Below, piece by piece: positions 43,801-53,000 of a stretch of DNA of 64,000 nt. Position numbers and translations under genes: made by a program. Each line of letters opens with the position of its first letter. The first letter of the stretch is position 1. Below the pieces are notes generated by a model. The model saw nothing but the letters and a program-made list of their open reading frames with translations, ran no database searches and had not been told where the DNA came from. The stretch comes from Parus major. Its lineage: Eukaryota; Chordata; Aves; Passeriformes; Paridae. Location of the stretch: the NCBI RefSeq assembly GCF_001522545.3, contig NC_031770.1, positions 106,122,130 to 106,186,129 on the forward strand, written 5' to 3'.

Positions 43801-44021
43801 AAGGTACTTGGACTGGAGTTCTCTTATCAGCTGGATCCTTTTAAAAGCCTTTCATCTTCTACACTTTGTGAAAGAAACTTTGTTACAAACCTGGGCTTGG
43901 GCTTGCTTGGTTCAGTCAAACACAGAACCTGCTCAGTCTTTGAAAGCTTCTGCTAGAAACAGGTCAGTGCAGCATTTACCAGGTCACCCTCAGCACAGAG
44001 AAGACAGGGCGCCTTGGGGGA
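40861..44021. other. Intergenic DNA; AT-rich block at 41,220-41,720 may be conserved
   Basis: No gene recognised. 41,220-41,720 is repeat-free and rich in TAATT-type motifs, as conserved non-coding elements often are. This is a composition-based guess. Confidence 0.35.
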
Positions 44022-44884
44022 TGGTCTCGGCTCTAGAAGACAGGTGTCTGCTAGGGAGAGCAGGAGCCTCCCTTGGGATGAAAGAATGTAGACCCCCCCT
44101 CCCTCCGTATTATTATAATTTTGAAATCAAGGGGCCTTTAGGCAGAGATCTGGGGATAGGAATAACAGTTCTTTACTNNNNNNNNNNNNNNNNNNNNNNN
44201 NNNNNNNNNNNNNNNNNNNNNNNNNNNNNNNNNNNNNNNNNNNNNNNNNNNNNNNNNNNNNNNNNNNNNNNNNNNNNNNNNNNNNNNNNNNNNNNNNNNN
44301 NNNNNNNNNNNNNNNNNNNNNNNNNNNNNNNNNNNNNNNNNNNNNNNNNNNNNNNNNNNNNNNNNNNNNNNNNNNNNNNNNNNNNNNNNNNNNNNNNNNN
44401 NNNNNNNNNNNNNNNNNNNNNNNNNNNNNNNNNNNNNNNNNNNNNNNNNNNNNNNNNNNNNNNNNNNNNNNNNNNNNNNNNNNATGAGCTGAGATCCTGG
44501 GCCGGTGGATGAGGTGGATCAGCAGCTCCGCGGTGGTGGCTGGCACTGCCACAGGTCCCGGCAGGACAGGGGGTGCGAGGCCACCAACAAAGAGGGAAAA
44601 AGGAGAAGAAGCAGCAGCTCCGTCTGGGTGATGGCGAAATTCCATTCTCTCTACCGCAGCAAGCTCCGCGCCTCAGAAAAAAATGTTTTTCCCCGAAGCC
44701 GAAGAAAACCCACCAAAACTGCCCCCACCCTCCCCTGCCCCCTTCCCCTCCCTGGGCTCGGCCACTCTCTGTCCTCTGTTGAGCACCCACCAAGTACCCA
44801 CAGTTAGGTTGTCCCGGCAACTAATGGGTAAAAATTCCACGGGCAAGCCAGAACAAAAAAAAGAAAAAGGACACCTAACCCCCA
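44022..44884 (-). mobile_element. 0.8-kb dispersed repeat, LTR-like, copy 1 (contains an assembly gap)
   Basis: Closely matches 58,219-58,995 from end to end: TAGAAGACAGGTGTCTGCTA, GGGGATAGGAATAACAGTTC, TGAGATCCTGGGCCGGTGGA, CAGGACAGGGGGTGCGAGGC and CTAATGGGTAAAAATTCCAC occur in the same order. Read on the minus strand it would start TGGGGG and end CCA, which suggests an LTR. I found no convincing target-site duplication, so the class is open. Confidence 0.7.
44178..44483. other. Assembly gap, 306 N
   Basis: A run of N within repeat copy 1. The matching interval in copy 2 is only about 190 bp. Confidence 1.
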
Positions 44885-44889
44885 ACAGG

Positions 44890-45071
44890 GATTTAATGTT
44901 ACAGCAGATCTCCCTGTGTTCTACATTTATTTAATCCTAATCTGAAGATATAAAGACTCATATTGCAGTTTATCAAATTTATATGAGAAAAAATTACACT
45001 TTAAGAATTCCTGTATTTAGGCCAAGAACTCAACGGCAGGGCTTGAAAACAGTTTTCCAAAAAAGATCAGT
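44890..45071 (-). other. SF3B6: SF3B6 3' UTR and polyadenylation signals
   Basis: Downstream of the SF3B6 stop on the minus strand are AATAAA (44926-44931) and ATTAAA (44892-44897). Cleavage after the first would fall near 44,905. Cleavage after the second would fall inside the 0.8-kb dispersed repeat, which ends at about 44,884. Confidence 0.55.
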
Positions 45072-45161
45072 TTATTTTGGCGGGTCTGTGTTAATTCCAT
45101 ATTTTTCTTTGAGAAGCTTCAGCTGTTCTTCTTTCTTCTTTGTGTCCATCTTTTGGAATGC
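45072..45161 (-). CDS. SF3B6: SF3B6 terminal coding exon 4
   Basis: Thirty codons including TAA, encoding [20 protein letters not shown] and the tail YGINTDPPK. The acceptor follows taatgacag. This basic C-terminal helix packs against SF3B1 in known structures. Confidence 0.95.
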
Positions 45162-48069
45162 CTGTCATTAGGAAAATAAAAGATGTAAGATGTAAGAAGC
45201 CTCTCATTTTATGACAAGTTATTTCCCAGTATCTGGAACCAACATCACTGTTAACTCCATCACCATCACACACCCAGAGCACTGTTTGATTCTTGCCTTT
45301 GGAGAATGTCACAGGCCCCTAGATGCTCTCAGTGACACTGAGAACATTGAGAACGTTTTACCCATAAATAAGATCTCAGCTCCTGCTGCAGCTGTGCAAT
45401 TGTGGGGCATCTGCACCCTGTTCTACAGAATACACTCCCCACAAACATATTTTTCACACCCTTTGTCCAAAGGTACTTTTTTTGCACACAAACCAAAAAG
45501 TAAATATGAAACTCTGACCAGGTATCCCATTCACTCCCTCTAACAGTTTGGATTTTATTTCTTAAAAATACCAAAGCAACTGTCTTTACAAGCTGATGCT
45601 GGGGTAGTTTTTTTGTGACAGCTCTGCTCAGAGGTGACTTCCCCAGCCCAGGTTTACATACCCTGTTTGCGTTATAGTACAGAACCACGAGGTATCTGTT
45701 GCACACATTGAACCCAGAGAGATGGTCGCAGGCATTCTTGGCATCGAAGATGTCCTCATAGACCACGTAGGCTGTTCCTCTGGTCTCAGGGGTATTTCCA
45801 CTGCACAGCAAGGGCAGCATCAAGGTCAAATAAAATGAACAAGAAATAGCTTATTTATTTCACAGTGACTGAGATTAGATGAATTACTGCAACTTCATTA
45901 AAAAACAATTTGGTTTTTTTTCTAAGTATTAAACTACATCCCTGCTTTCCACACCAAACACTTCAGAGTTAGAGACAACAGGAAAATGTGCTGTATTTTA
46001 CTCCATAAAGGAAATGCACCTCTCCACAACAACTGGGTTGTTGAAGCTTTTGCCATGTTTGGTCTAGAAATAATTTAAATCTTTATTATAGCAATTAGCT
46101 TTTATTTAATATTACAAGACTTGGCTGTCAGTGGCAGTCTAGATCAGATGTGTCCCTAGGATGGAACAGGGCTTCTGGCATATCACAAAGTCAATTTAAG
46201 AGGCAGAACAGCCCTGCTGGTACAAACCCACTGCTGAGGCACAGCCATCACCCATGGGAGCACCAATTCCATGTCCTTTGCCTGACAGATGGGACGCACG
46301 TCTGGGCATGTAACAGTAATGAGCCCAGAGGGGCTGCAGAGTTTACAGATCCCAAAGGTCTCGATTAAAAAAGACAGTGATAGAGACCTCACAGTCAGAA
46401 CTGTCCCTGAGGTGCTTCTGAGAACTCCCAAGGGCAAACAGTATCACACATACCCACACTGCACAAAAGTAAGAAGGAGAATGGGATAAACACTGCACAT
46501 AGCACAAAAGCCTTTACAAAGGGGCTTACACGTTATGGCTTGGCACTGCTGTTGTTTGGATTTCTGCAGGAATTACATGAATTAGTAGTTCTGAACAAAC
46601 TGCTGGATGCACAAACCAGTGCATCACTCCAGTGGAAAGCCCCTGATACATCCTAATTCTGTGCCCACTTTCATGCTGTAGCAGCACACATGTTTTCAAA
46701 AAACTTAACTACTGGCTCTCCTTCATGCTCATTAGCAAAAGATTCCACCTATTTGGTCAGGCAGTGTTTACACTCAGCTACTTCTCCAGCCACATCCACT
46801 ACCCTTCCTTGCTCGAGAAGGGTCTGTCTGGTGTCACATCCCAGAATGGCACCAGCAGGATGTGTCCCCTTGGTGTCCTTTACTTACTGAGGGTAACTCT
46901 GTAAAACTCACTTTACTCTACACAACAATCAGTCAAACAAGTTACCCAGGGAAGCTGTGGATGCTCCATTCCTGGAAGTGTTTCAAGGCCAGGTTGGATG
47001 AGGCTTGGAGCAACCTTGTCAGGTGGAAGGTGTCCCTGCCCACTGCAGGGGGTTGGAATGAAATGGTCTTTAAGGTCCCTTCCAACACAAACCCTCCTAT
47101 GATGATTAGAGCTCATGTCCTCAGCCTTTGAACTAACCAGGAACACTGGAGTCACTGCAGATTTGTACAACCACCATGCATTTTAGAACCAAAGGCACAG
47201 TCATGTCTCCACTGTCCAGACACAGTATGGCCCAAGGACATTCTGTCTCTGACACACAGGGGTTGCTGCTGGTATTTGTTTCTAATGAACAGATCCAGCA
47301 ACAGCAACATTTCTGTTTTCCCACTAGCTAATTACCAGATACTCATAAAACAGGAAAACTGTACTCAGCTTCTGCCTTTCCTATTTTTACCCCAAGTCAA
47401 GGTAAAACTTCAGCTGTATTTGAAAGTTACCTAAGCAAACAAGTCTCTCATATTTTATCAACTTCCCCAAGTTCATCTCAAATTTAAGCTCATTCTCTGC
47501 ACCTCCCAGCAGAATAATTTTCTAACAACTTCACGTGTTAAGTGCACCTTCACATCCCCCTCTGGCACTCGGGGCGCTGCTCCAGGGCAGCAGTGAAAAT
47601 CAGCGGCCACTGGCACTGGAGCACGTGAACCCCATCATGGTCCAAAGAAAACAGAAATACTCACACTCTGATCTGCCGGATGGGCCCGTACTTGCCAAAA
47701 ATATCGTACATCTCCTCGGCCGTGATTTTGTACGGCAGGTTCCTGATGTACAGGATCCGGTTGACCTCCGGAGGGAGCCGGATCTGATGGGGAAAGGACA
47801 GGCGGTGTGTTAGACCCAAAGCACCTACTGCAAACCTTAAACCCAGCAGCCTAGGGGCTAAATCATGGAGTCACTGAAGCGCGGAATGACTGAGGCTGGA
47901 ACGGGCCTTCATATCACCCAGCTCCACCCCCCCTCTGCCGCGTTCCCGTCCGAGCAGCAGGACGGAGCCTGCAGCGGGACGGGGATGCAGCCAGAACCCA
48001 GCCCGGCAGGGTCGGGACGGGACAGGGCAGCGCACTCACGTTGGCTCGTTTGGCTGCCTGCATCGCCAT
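45072..48069 (-). CDS. SF3B6: SF3B6 (p14/SF3b14a), SF3b subunit of the U2 snRNP; complete, 4 coding exons
   Basis: Coding exons in transcript order are 48040-48069, 47665-47783, 45662-45800 and 45072-45161. Joined in frame they encode 125 residues, the length known for mammalian SF3B6. The protein is a small RRM protein of the SF3b complex that sits by the branch-point adenosine in the spliceosome and binds SF3B1. Visible hallmarks are the start [10 protein letters not shown], the RNP2-like strand ILYIRNLPY with Tyr at residue 22 (the residue reported to contact the branch site), the RNP1-like strand GTAYVVYED, and the lysine-rich tail [18 protein letters not shown]. All introns are GT-AG; the exon 2 donor is the full consensus GTGAGT. 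The start ATG sits in a CpG-rich promoter. The 3' UTR is short, with AATAAA (as tttatt on +) at 44926-44931 and ATTAAA at 44892-44897. No disabling change is seen. Confidence 0.97.
45662..45800 (-). CDS. SF3B6: SF3B6 coding exon 3 (RRM, RNP1 half)
   Basis: A 139-nt exon encoding [16 protein letters not shown] through VLYYNANR. It completes the RRM with RNP1 and the helix [12 protein letters not shown]. The acceptor is ctgtgcag and the donor AGG/gtatgt. Confidence 0.95.
46943..47108 (+). mobile_element. CR1 3' tail in SF3B6 intron 2
   Basis: GAAGCTGTGGATGCTCCATT, TTTCAAGGCCAGGTTGGATG, GGTGGAAGGTGTCCCTGCCC and GGTCCCTTCCAACACAAACC. It is antisense to SF3B6. Confidence 0.9.
47665..47783 (-). 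CDS. SF3B6: SF3B6 coding exon 2 (RRM, RNP2 half)
   Basis: A 119-nt exon encoding [18 protein letters not shown] through YGPIRQIR plus two bases of a valine codon. It holds the first RRM strand and the helix [14 protein letters not shown]. The acceptor follows ccccatcag. The donor is GTGAGT, overlapping a second GT two bases earlier, and only the chosen one keeps the reading frame. Confidence 0.95.
48040..48069 (-). CDS. SF3B6: SF3B6 coding exon 1
   Basis: Ten codons, [10 protein letters not shown], followed by the donor GTGAGTGCG. The start codon is the complement of 48067-48069. A second in-frame ATG two codons later is also in the human protein, so the first is preferred. Confidence 0.93.
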
Positions 48070-48182
48070 GCTGACGGGCGGTGAGTAGGGGCCGCGGCCT
48101 GGCACAGAAACACCGGCGGGGAAGGAGGCTGGAGCGGAGACAGCGCCGTGGACCGGGAGAGATGAGCCGGAAGCGCGAATCT

Positions 48183-48244
48183 ATCCCAGCAGGCACCGCG
48201 CGCTCCCCTCACGGAACCGGATCCATCCCGGCGTGCACCGCGCG
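48183..48244 (+). promoter_or_regulatory. Two ZNF143/THAP11-like sites, 42 bp apart
   Basis: 48183-48202 reads ATCCCAGCAGGCACCGCGCG and 48225-48244 reads ATCCCGGCGTGCACCGCGCG, 17 of 20 identical. The first closely resembles the core of the Staf/ZNF143-THAP11 element (TCCCAGCATGCxxCGCG). They lie about 115-175 bp upstream of the SF3B6 ATG, inside the CpG island. The factor assignment is inference from motif similarity. Confidence 0.5.
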
Positions 48245-48544
48245 GGAAGCAGCAGCGCGCGAGCCGACCCCTCTCACGTGACCTCGCTCCCGGCCCCGCC
48301 TTCGGGCCCGCCCCGCGACCAAGCCCCGCCCTTCGCGTGACCCCGCCCCCCGCGCCTCAGTCCGGCCCAGGCGCAGCCCCACACGTTCGGTCCGTGGTGC
48401 AGGAATTATGACACGAACTTCTTTAATAAACGCTTCCTCCTTATGCTTTCCCCCTCCTCGCCACCCACATGAATCGGTCCCGATGTGCAGCAGAGGCGGC
48501 AGGATGGCCGCAGTGCAGTCCCCGCAGTCACTGTCCCAGAGCAG

Positions 48545-48751
48545 CTACTGCAGCGGCCCTTTCTTGAAGCAAACGGGAATTTCGATGACGATTTTGCCGA
48601 TGTTCCTGTTTTCCTCCATAGCCTTGTGTGCCTCAGCGATGGCGTGCAGGGGGTAAACGCTGTCCACGAGGGGCTGGAGACGCGGGGAAGCCCCTCCGGA
48701 AAAATGGGGCAGCACCTCCTCCGTGAAGGCTCTCACCAGCCGCTCCTTGTA
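48545..48751 (-). CDS. TP53I3: TP53I3 terminal coding exon 5
   Basis: 69 codons including TAG, encoding [17 protein letters not shown] through the tail [16 protein letters not shown]. The acceptor is ttttccgcag. The eight residues after EIP extend past the human end. An ATTAAA polyadenylation variant lies downstream at 48422-48427. Confidence 0.94.
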   Translation of the reverse strand, partial: YKERLVRAFTEEVLPHFSGGASPRLQPLVDSVYPLHAIAEAHKAMEENRNIGKIVIEIPVCFKKGPLQ

Positions 48752-51700
48752 CTGCGGAAAATAAACACCTGGAAGGTTATTCCCATCCGCTTCACTCACC
48801 GGGGTGCCTCAGAGCACGGCATAGAAAATGTGCACAGCCCTCAAGGAGAAACCTTCTGACATTCTCACAATGGAGATAAAAAACACCTGACAGGTCTAAA
48901 TTACAAACAAGAGAACAGGTTTTAGATTTATTACATCTTAATTGAATGAAATTCTCCAAAGCAAAGTGGTGTGAGCTCAGTGCAGAACCATTTGAATTAA
49001 ACTGACAAAAGTTCTTGTAAATAATTTGTCTTAAACCATGTAGGGCTCTGTACTGCGGGTCAGTCAGTAAAAGACTGTCGTATCTGAGAATATTCCACAT
49101 AAAATGAGTTTTCTTTGGTAACTGGGCATCCAAATGCTCAGTTTTAACTTTGAAGTGATCTAACAGAGATTTTTATTTTCCCCTCCTCAGACTTGATCAA
49201 GTTGCCTGTTCACTGGAGTTTTATTTCTTCTAGGGCCAAATATCTAAATTATGGTATTCACAAAGCACATTAAGAAGTCCTGGGTGTCATTCCTCTCATT
49301 AAGGGAGGAATTTGATAAAAATAATAAAAAAAAAAATTATAACTTAATTTTGTGACATTTTCCAAAGTATGTAGTACAGTTCAAGGTGGGGCATTTTTTG
49401 GCAAGAAAGTGTTTAACACTGGTTTTAAAAGAAAGCACTCAAAACTATTATGATTTTAAGATCAAACTGCATATACTGCTTATAGCCACTACTTGCCTCC
49501 TTGTGTCGGGGCCGTAACAGGCTCGTGTGGATGCTGGCTCTTTTGGAAAGCAGCCTTGCCAGCAAATCCCCATGGATTTCACCTCTACTCAGCAGTCCAT
49601 AAATAATCCACCGGCTATCAGTACTCAGACAGTTGATATTCTTCTCCCAGTGTGAGGCCCCAACACAATCTAAAATAATATCGACTCCAGAACCTACCAG
49701 AGTAGAAACAGAAGAGATTTCAGCAATGAAGTCAAGCTGCATATTAAGGGTAGGATAATTTCAAGCAAAACTAAAACCTTGTTATTCATAGGTACCGAAT
49801 CAACCCTGCAATTCTTATTTAACTCTTTCTACTGAAATTAGGAATTGGAACAATGATTTGTAAGGGAATTACAGAATCAAGCACAAAAAAAGAATCATCA
49901 GTTACCCATAAGCAGACTCAGGCATAAACCACATAAACCAAATGCTTAGAAAATATATATTTTTTAACAGTTCAAGAATTAAGTGGGGCAAGGCACTGGC
50001 ACAGGTTGCTCATAGAAGCTGTGGATGCCCCATTCCTGGAAGTGTTCAAGGCCAGGTTGCACCCAACAACCTGGAGCTCAGAACAAGCTGGTTTAGTGGA
50101 AGGTGTCCCTGCCCATGGCAGGGGGTGGGAACAAGATGATCTTTAAAGTCCTTTCCAACCCAGGCCATGCTTCACTTCTGTGATGATTCAAACACCAAAA
50201 TGTGGGGATTTGGTCCCACAGTTCCCTGGGGAGACAGCAATAACAAGGCATAATATTTATACCCGCAATGAACACAGCCAGAGAGCCCATGCAGAAAACA
50301 GCACAATTAAACTAAGGAAAGGCTCATTCTGGGCTGAACAGGATATTGTGCTTACAGGGTCACTACTGTCTGCTCCCTCACCAAGTGGCAGCTGAAACTG
50401 AGTGTGTGTCCATATGTTGGGAGCTTCATTTGTACTTTCACAAAGAGGTTTTTACCTTGGGTGAACTCCAAGACCTTTTCGCTGAAGTCTTCATTCTTGT
50501 AGTTGAACCCTGCAGCTGCTCCAGCGTTTGCTGTTGCTTCCAGTTTCTCCTGAGTTCCTGCTGTCACAATGGGAATAGCCTTTGCGAGTCTCACCAGCTG
50601 AATGGCTGCCATGCCAACCCCACTGGCTCCAGCATGGATCAACACTCTCTCACCCTCCTGTACTTTACCTGGAGGTGGTATAAGGAAAGTGGTCACCCTT
50701 TGGGCCTAACCTTTGGATTAAAACATGAACAGTCTGGAAGATACCGAAGAAGAGGTTGAAAGAGATGCCCTTGACTGAACTTTGGACAATTGGACATCTT
50801 TGTAGCCTTCATAAAAGACAGAAATCCAGAAGTAGCAGAGGTTGCAGTGTGCTGACAGGACATCATTTTACCAGCCTCAGTGAAGGGACTTTGTCTTGGC
50901 CATGTACAGTTCTGGGCATCTGTGACCAAGATGCTTAAGTGAGTGCAGTCACAACCTTTTTATACCATCAGTAGAAAAACACTTGGAGAATGTTCATCCT
51001 GAGAAATCAGGCACTCAGCAATGAGGAGTACCAGAAATGCTGGGTAACATTAAAGACCAGTCTTACAAATCATTTTACTATCTATTGGTTGCATTACTTT
51101 GTGTTTCACCAATTGCTCCCGAAAGTGGGGTGCCAAGTAGCCTCTCACTGATCCCCAGGAAGCAACACTGCTTGAAGCAGGTCTGCAGGGAAGTTATGTT
51201 TGGAACTTTTGTTTCTTATTGGATCTTTTAGATGCTACTGCTGAAGAGCGTGGAAGGCTATTCCTTGCCTGAGGAAAACCCTGGCAAGTGCTATTGTTTA
51301 TTACCTTGGCAGCGTATTTTTAAAATGAAGAGTGTGGGTTTCTGCCTATTTTAAATCAGCTCAGAGTGGATTTTACCTACAAATAATATCTCTGTTAAAC
51401 AAGGTACAAGATGTTGCCTACTGTAGATCCACAAGCAATTAGAGATAAATATGGTCATAAAGGCAGTGAAGCCAGATCCTCAGAAGTAAGATGTGTTTTC
51501 AGATGTTTGTGGGAATAATTCCAGGGTTTAGGCTTAAAGGAAGGCGTCCCTGTCCATGGCAGGGGAGTGGAACTAGATGTTCTTTAAGATAATTTTCAAC
51601 CCAAACCATTTAGTGATTCAAACTGAGAAATACAGATGAAATCTGACCATCTTTCCATATCTTTCCTTGTAAATATGTAATCAGCAGGGTAGGTTGGCAC

Positions 51701-52995
51701 TGGGGAGAGGTGGTCAAGATTCAGGGATTTGTGTCTGGCATACTGGATTTGGACCCAGAGGAATACAGTGCCAGAGAAAAGGTCCTTTGAATGCAGACAA
51801 CATTCAAATGGAGGCAGCAAGGAGAGGATTTTGTAACAGAAGGGAAGACGAACTGTTTTGGTGGAATAAATGGGCAAATGCACCTCTCACCTACAAAATG
51901 GAGCAGCTGAAATGCTGTTAGCCAGGCTTCAGGAATGGCTGCAGCCTGAATAAAAGTCATATCTTTGGGAATTGGCATCAGGAGGCCTTCGGGCACTGTC
52001 ACGTATTGTGCCTGGCCTCCCCCAGAGAGCAGAGCCATCACTGCATCGCCGATCTTCCACCGGCCCGAGCAGCCGGGACCCAGCCCAGCCACGCTCCCAG
52101 CTGCTTCTAGGCCTAAAATATCACTTGCTCCTTTGGGGGGAGGGTACTTCCCTCTCCTCTGAAACAACAAACAAACAAAAAAACCCCAAAACAAACAAAC
52201 AAGAAGCGAGAAAGGAAAAGCCAAACATCAATGAGTGTAATGACCTGCAATATTTCATTCACATGTCTCCAGTTAAGATTCCTATCTGTTTAATCCTGAT
52301 TTTGCCCTATGCATATGTTGCAGTAATTTGAGGATCTTCTAGCCTCTGGAAACATGTTTGCTTCCTAAGTATTATTATTCCTAATTTTATTCTTAAAATA
52401 AGAATAAATTGAAGTATTTCTAAGTCTGCTTTGTCCAGGCTAATCCCTGCTGTGGAGGTACTATGGTCTCCATTTCAGAGCACACCTTGCAGCTTAAACC
52501 AATAATTTGAAAGTGAATTTGAATAAATTTTCTCCCACTGGAACTGTGCCATTAGAACATTTCCTTTTCATCTCAAATGCCCAGAAAACAGTCTAAGATC
52601 TAGAAAGACCAGAGCTTTGGTTTTACATGTTTTGTTGAAAGGCAGCTGCCTTTCCATGCCAGCCCAGCACTGTACTCAGACAAAAACCTTTATCTGCTGA
52701 ATCAACAAACACCTCTTCTTTCAGCCCTATCAACTCCCCCATCCAAATCTCACCAGGTTCAAACTCTTTTAGCTCATCAGATCTGTCAAAACTTCACAGA
52801 GGAGCTTGAAAAATCTCTGCTGTTTTTGGGTGCATAAATCTGCTTAACATATCGTACCTGGAGTAAATCGCCCCTATTCAGAGCACTGGCAGAGACCTTC
52901 AAAAGAACTTCTCCTTCTCCTGGATCTGGTTTCATCACTTCTTTAATATAGAGATTTTCTGGGCCTCCTGGGCAGTCAAAATAGGCTGCAAACAT
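48545..52995 (-). CDS. TP53I3: TP53I3 (PIG3) NADPH-dependent quinone oxidoreductase; complete, 5 coding exons
   Basis: Coding exons in transcript order are 52858-52995, 51891-52158, 50456-50668, 49497-49693 and 48545-48751. They join in frame to 340 residues. The human protein is 332 as I know it; the extra eight are at the C terminus, after KIVIEIP. The product is a cytosolic medium-chain dehydrogenase/reductase of the zeta-crystallin-like quinone reductase group. It lacks the zinc sites of alcohol dehydrogenases, reduces quinones with NADPH and is p53-induced in mammals. Visible features are the N-terminal GroES-like fold ([36 protein letters not shown]), a conserved Tyr at residue 51 (RRGKYPPP), [15 protein letters not shown], the segment [15 protein letters not shown], the NADPH-binding turn [14 protein letters not shown], and the substrate-side segment [12 protein letters not shown]. 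Four introns are about 0.7-1.2 kb; the last has a GC donor. No stop or frameshift is seen. Confidence 0.95.
49497..49693 (-). CDS. TP53I3: TP53I3 coding exon 4, with GC splice donor
   Basis: 197 nt encoding [18 protein letters not shown] through LLRPRHKE. The acceptor is tctggtag. The donor reads CACAAGGAG/gcaagt: the only position that keeps the residue spacing of the human protein puts GC, not GT, at the intron start. The rest of the site is a strong consensus. Confidence 0.93.
49986..50190 (+). mobile_element. CR1 3' tail in TP53I3 intron 3
   Basis: GAAGCTGTGGATGCCCCATT, TTCAAGGCCAGGTTGCACCC, GGAAGGTGTCCCTGCCCATG and TTCTGTGATGATTCA. It is antisense to TP53I3. Confidence 0.9.
50456..50668 (-). 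CDS. TP53I3: TP53I3 coding exon 3 (Rossmann dinucleotide-binding core)
   Basis: 213 nt encoding [18 protein letters not shown] through EKVLEFTQ plus one base. It contains the AxGxxG NADPH turn and the strand [13 protein letters not shown]. The acceptor is acctccag and the donor AAG/gtaaaa. Confidence 0.94.
51527..51620 (+). mobile_element. CR1 3' tail remnant in TP53I3 intron 2
   Basis: GGCGTCCCTGTCCATGGCAG, GGAACTAGATGTTCTTTAAG and ATTTAGTGATTCA are the final 90 bp of a CR1 copy. Confidence 0.85.
51891..52158 (-). CDS. TP53I3: TP53I3 coding exon 2
   Basis: 268 nt encoding [20 protein letters not shown] through TAFQLLHFV plus one base. It carries Tyr51 and the [16 protein letters not shown] strand that leads into the nucleotide-binding domain. 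The acceptor is gtttcag and the donor TAG/gtgaga. Confidence 0.94.
52858..52995 (-). CDS. TP53I3: TP53I3 first coding exon
   Basis: 46 codons, from [16 protein letters not shown] to [10 protein letters not shown]. The exon as spliced probably starts at 53000: ttttttag lies just upstream on the minus strand, which leaves five 5' UTR bases before ATG. The donor is CAG/gtacga. It encodes the start of the GroES-like domain. Confidence 0.92.
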
Positions 52996-53000
52996 TTTCT

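Larger units (their letters stand above)
47930..48375 (-). promoter_or_regulatory. SF3B6: CpG-island promoter of SF3B6
   Basis: This is the densest CpG and GC region of the window and surrounds the SF3B6 start codon. It contains several CCCGCCC-type GC boxes (about 48,290-48,350), a CACGTGAC E-box near 48,276, a CCGGAAG ETS-type site near 48,167, and two TCCCAGCAGGCACCGCG-like ZNF143/THAP11 sites. No TATA box was seen, as expected for a housekeeping gene. The exact start site cannot be placed. Confidence 0.75.

Noticed and set aside
43664..44512. 282-codon plus-strand open frame
   Set aside because: Most of it is translated Ns from the assembly gap; the readable ends fall in the dispersed repeat and show no domain.
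44127..44820. Two long minus-strand frames across the same gap
   Set aside because: Artifacts of reading through N. The visible part is translated repeat and recurs in copy 2.
45329..45829. 166-codon minus-strand frame as a separate gene
   Set aside because: It is SF3B6 exon 3 with intron read-through on both sides.
48485..48859. 124-codon plus-strand frame
   Set aside because: Antisense shadow of the TP53I3 last exon in GC-rich DNA.
50346..50759. 137-codon plus-strand frame
   Set aside because: Antisense shadow of TP53I3 coding exon 3.
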